From Vulcanimicrobiota bacterium (GTDB lineage Bacteria > Vulcanimicrobiota > Vulcanimicrobiia > Vulcanimicrobiales > Vulcanimicrobiaceae), in contig PLTN01000189.1 in assembly GCA_003164495.1 (NCBI GenBank), forward strand, positions 6,445 through 38,492: a DNA stretch of 32,048 nt. Reading direction: 5' to 3'. Below the pieces are notes generated by a model. It was given only the letters and a program-made list of their open reading frames with translations. It searched no databases and was not told the DNA's origin. The position numbers were made by a program, and so were the translations under genes. The stretch's first letter is position 1; every line of letters starts with the position of its first letter. Below are positions 31,930-32,048 of this stretch, one piece after another.

Positions 31930-32048
31930 GTGATACGCATGGCGGTCGTGCTGGCGGCTGCGATCCTCGTCGCGTTCATCCTGCTCCCGCTGGCCGGTCT
32001 CTTCTTCCATCTGCAGCCGGGCGATATCATCGCGGCTCTGCAAACCGC
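31930..32048 (+). CDS. molybdate ABC transporter permease, N-terminal fragment (ModB-like)
   Basis: GTG 31930 or the in-frame ATG 31939 opens a frame that runs off the window. The visible 36-39 residues are a hydrophobic helix MAVVLAAAILVAFILLPLAG followed by LFFHLQPGDIIAALQT. This pattern (first TM helix, then a PxxxxxAL segment before the permease core) is that of ModB/CysT-type permeases. It is the only piece of an ABC permease in the window. Its place beyond the tRNAs and on the other strand from the SBPs argues against service to them. No modA precedes it directly. The assignment rests on a short fragment. Confidence 0.6.
   Translation, partial: MIRMAVVLAAAILVAFILLPLAGLFFHLQPGDIIAALQT

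Noticed and set aside
1-32048. CRISPR array, transposase, integrase, rRNA or prophage genes
   Set aside because: No regularly spaced repeats and no recombinase motifs were seen. The only repeats are the short dispersed element and local palindromes.

Overview
The window looks like a GC-rich (about 60-65% by eye) chromosomal segment of a diderm bacterium, probably a soil-type lineage known mainly from metagenomes. Five secreted solute-binding proteins (SBPs) have plain signal peptides with an AxA-type cleavage site and no lipobox cysteine, which suits a periplasm. Frequent ATGA or GTGA stop/start overlaps, GTG and TTG starts and weak ribosome binding sites recur. The housekeeping block (hisF, hisIE, recG, HAD phosphatase, rsmD, coaD and a SepIVA/DivIVA-like coiled-coil gene) reminds me of Candidatus Eremiobacterota (WPS-2) or neighbours of Actinobacteria. 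That placement is a guess, not a result.

Region 1 (1-3,640): a partial DHA2-type MFS transporter, a small conserved protein, a dienelactone-hydrolase (DLH) family enzyme and a class II aldolase/adducin protein. The intergenic DNA carries hairpins and copies of a short dispersed repeat.

Region 2 (3,631-17,830): the main aromatic-catabolism block. It holds four long Rieske oxygenase alpha subunits of the phthalate 4,5-dioxygenase type, a two-domain extradiol dioxygenase with intact metal ligands, a short-chain dehydrogenase, a second DLH enzyme, an IclR regulator and a cytosolic 4,5-dihydroxyphthalate-decarboxylase-like protein. Three leucine/amide-type SBPs and two small membrane proteins complete it. 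Several genes form tight units: Rieske-extradiol-SBP, SBP-Rieske, Rieske-decarboxylase and SBP-small membrane protein.

Region 3 (17,940-24,420): a further leucine-type SBP diverges from a cobalamin-independent methionine-synthase-like gene that is translationally coupled to an NMT1-type SBP. Next comes an operon of a VanA-like Rieske O-demethylase and glutathione-independent formaldehyde dehydrogenase, divergent from a second IclR regulator. The chemistry suggested is uptake or sensing of aromatic acids, ring dihydroxylation or O-demethylation, dehydrogenation or decarboxylation, extradiol cleavage, hydrolysis of products, and disposal of formaldehyde. No ABC permease or ATPase and no Rieske reductase or ferredoxin is encoded anywhere in this block, so those must come from elsewhere.

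Region 4 (24,425-32,048): a compact minus-strand housekeeping operon, read from right to left. It runs tRNA-Gly(CCC), tRNA-Cys(GCA), CHASE3-SpoIIE phosphatase, hisF, hisIE, recG, HAD hydrolase, rsmD, coaD and SepIVA-like gene. A plus-strand molybdate permease gene begins at the right edge. I see no transposase, integrase, CRISPR array or rRNA. All gaps without a gene are shorter than 300 bases.
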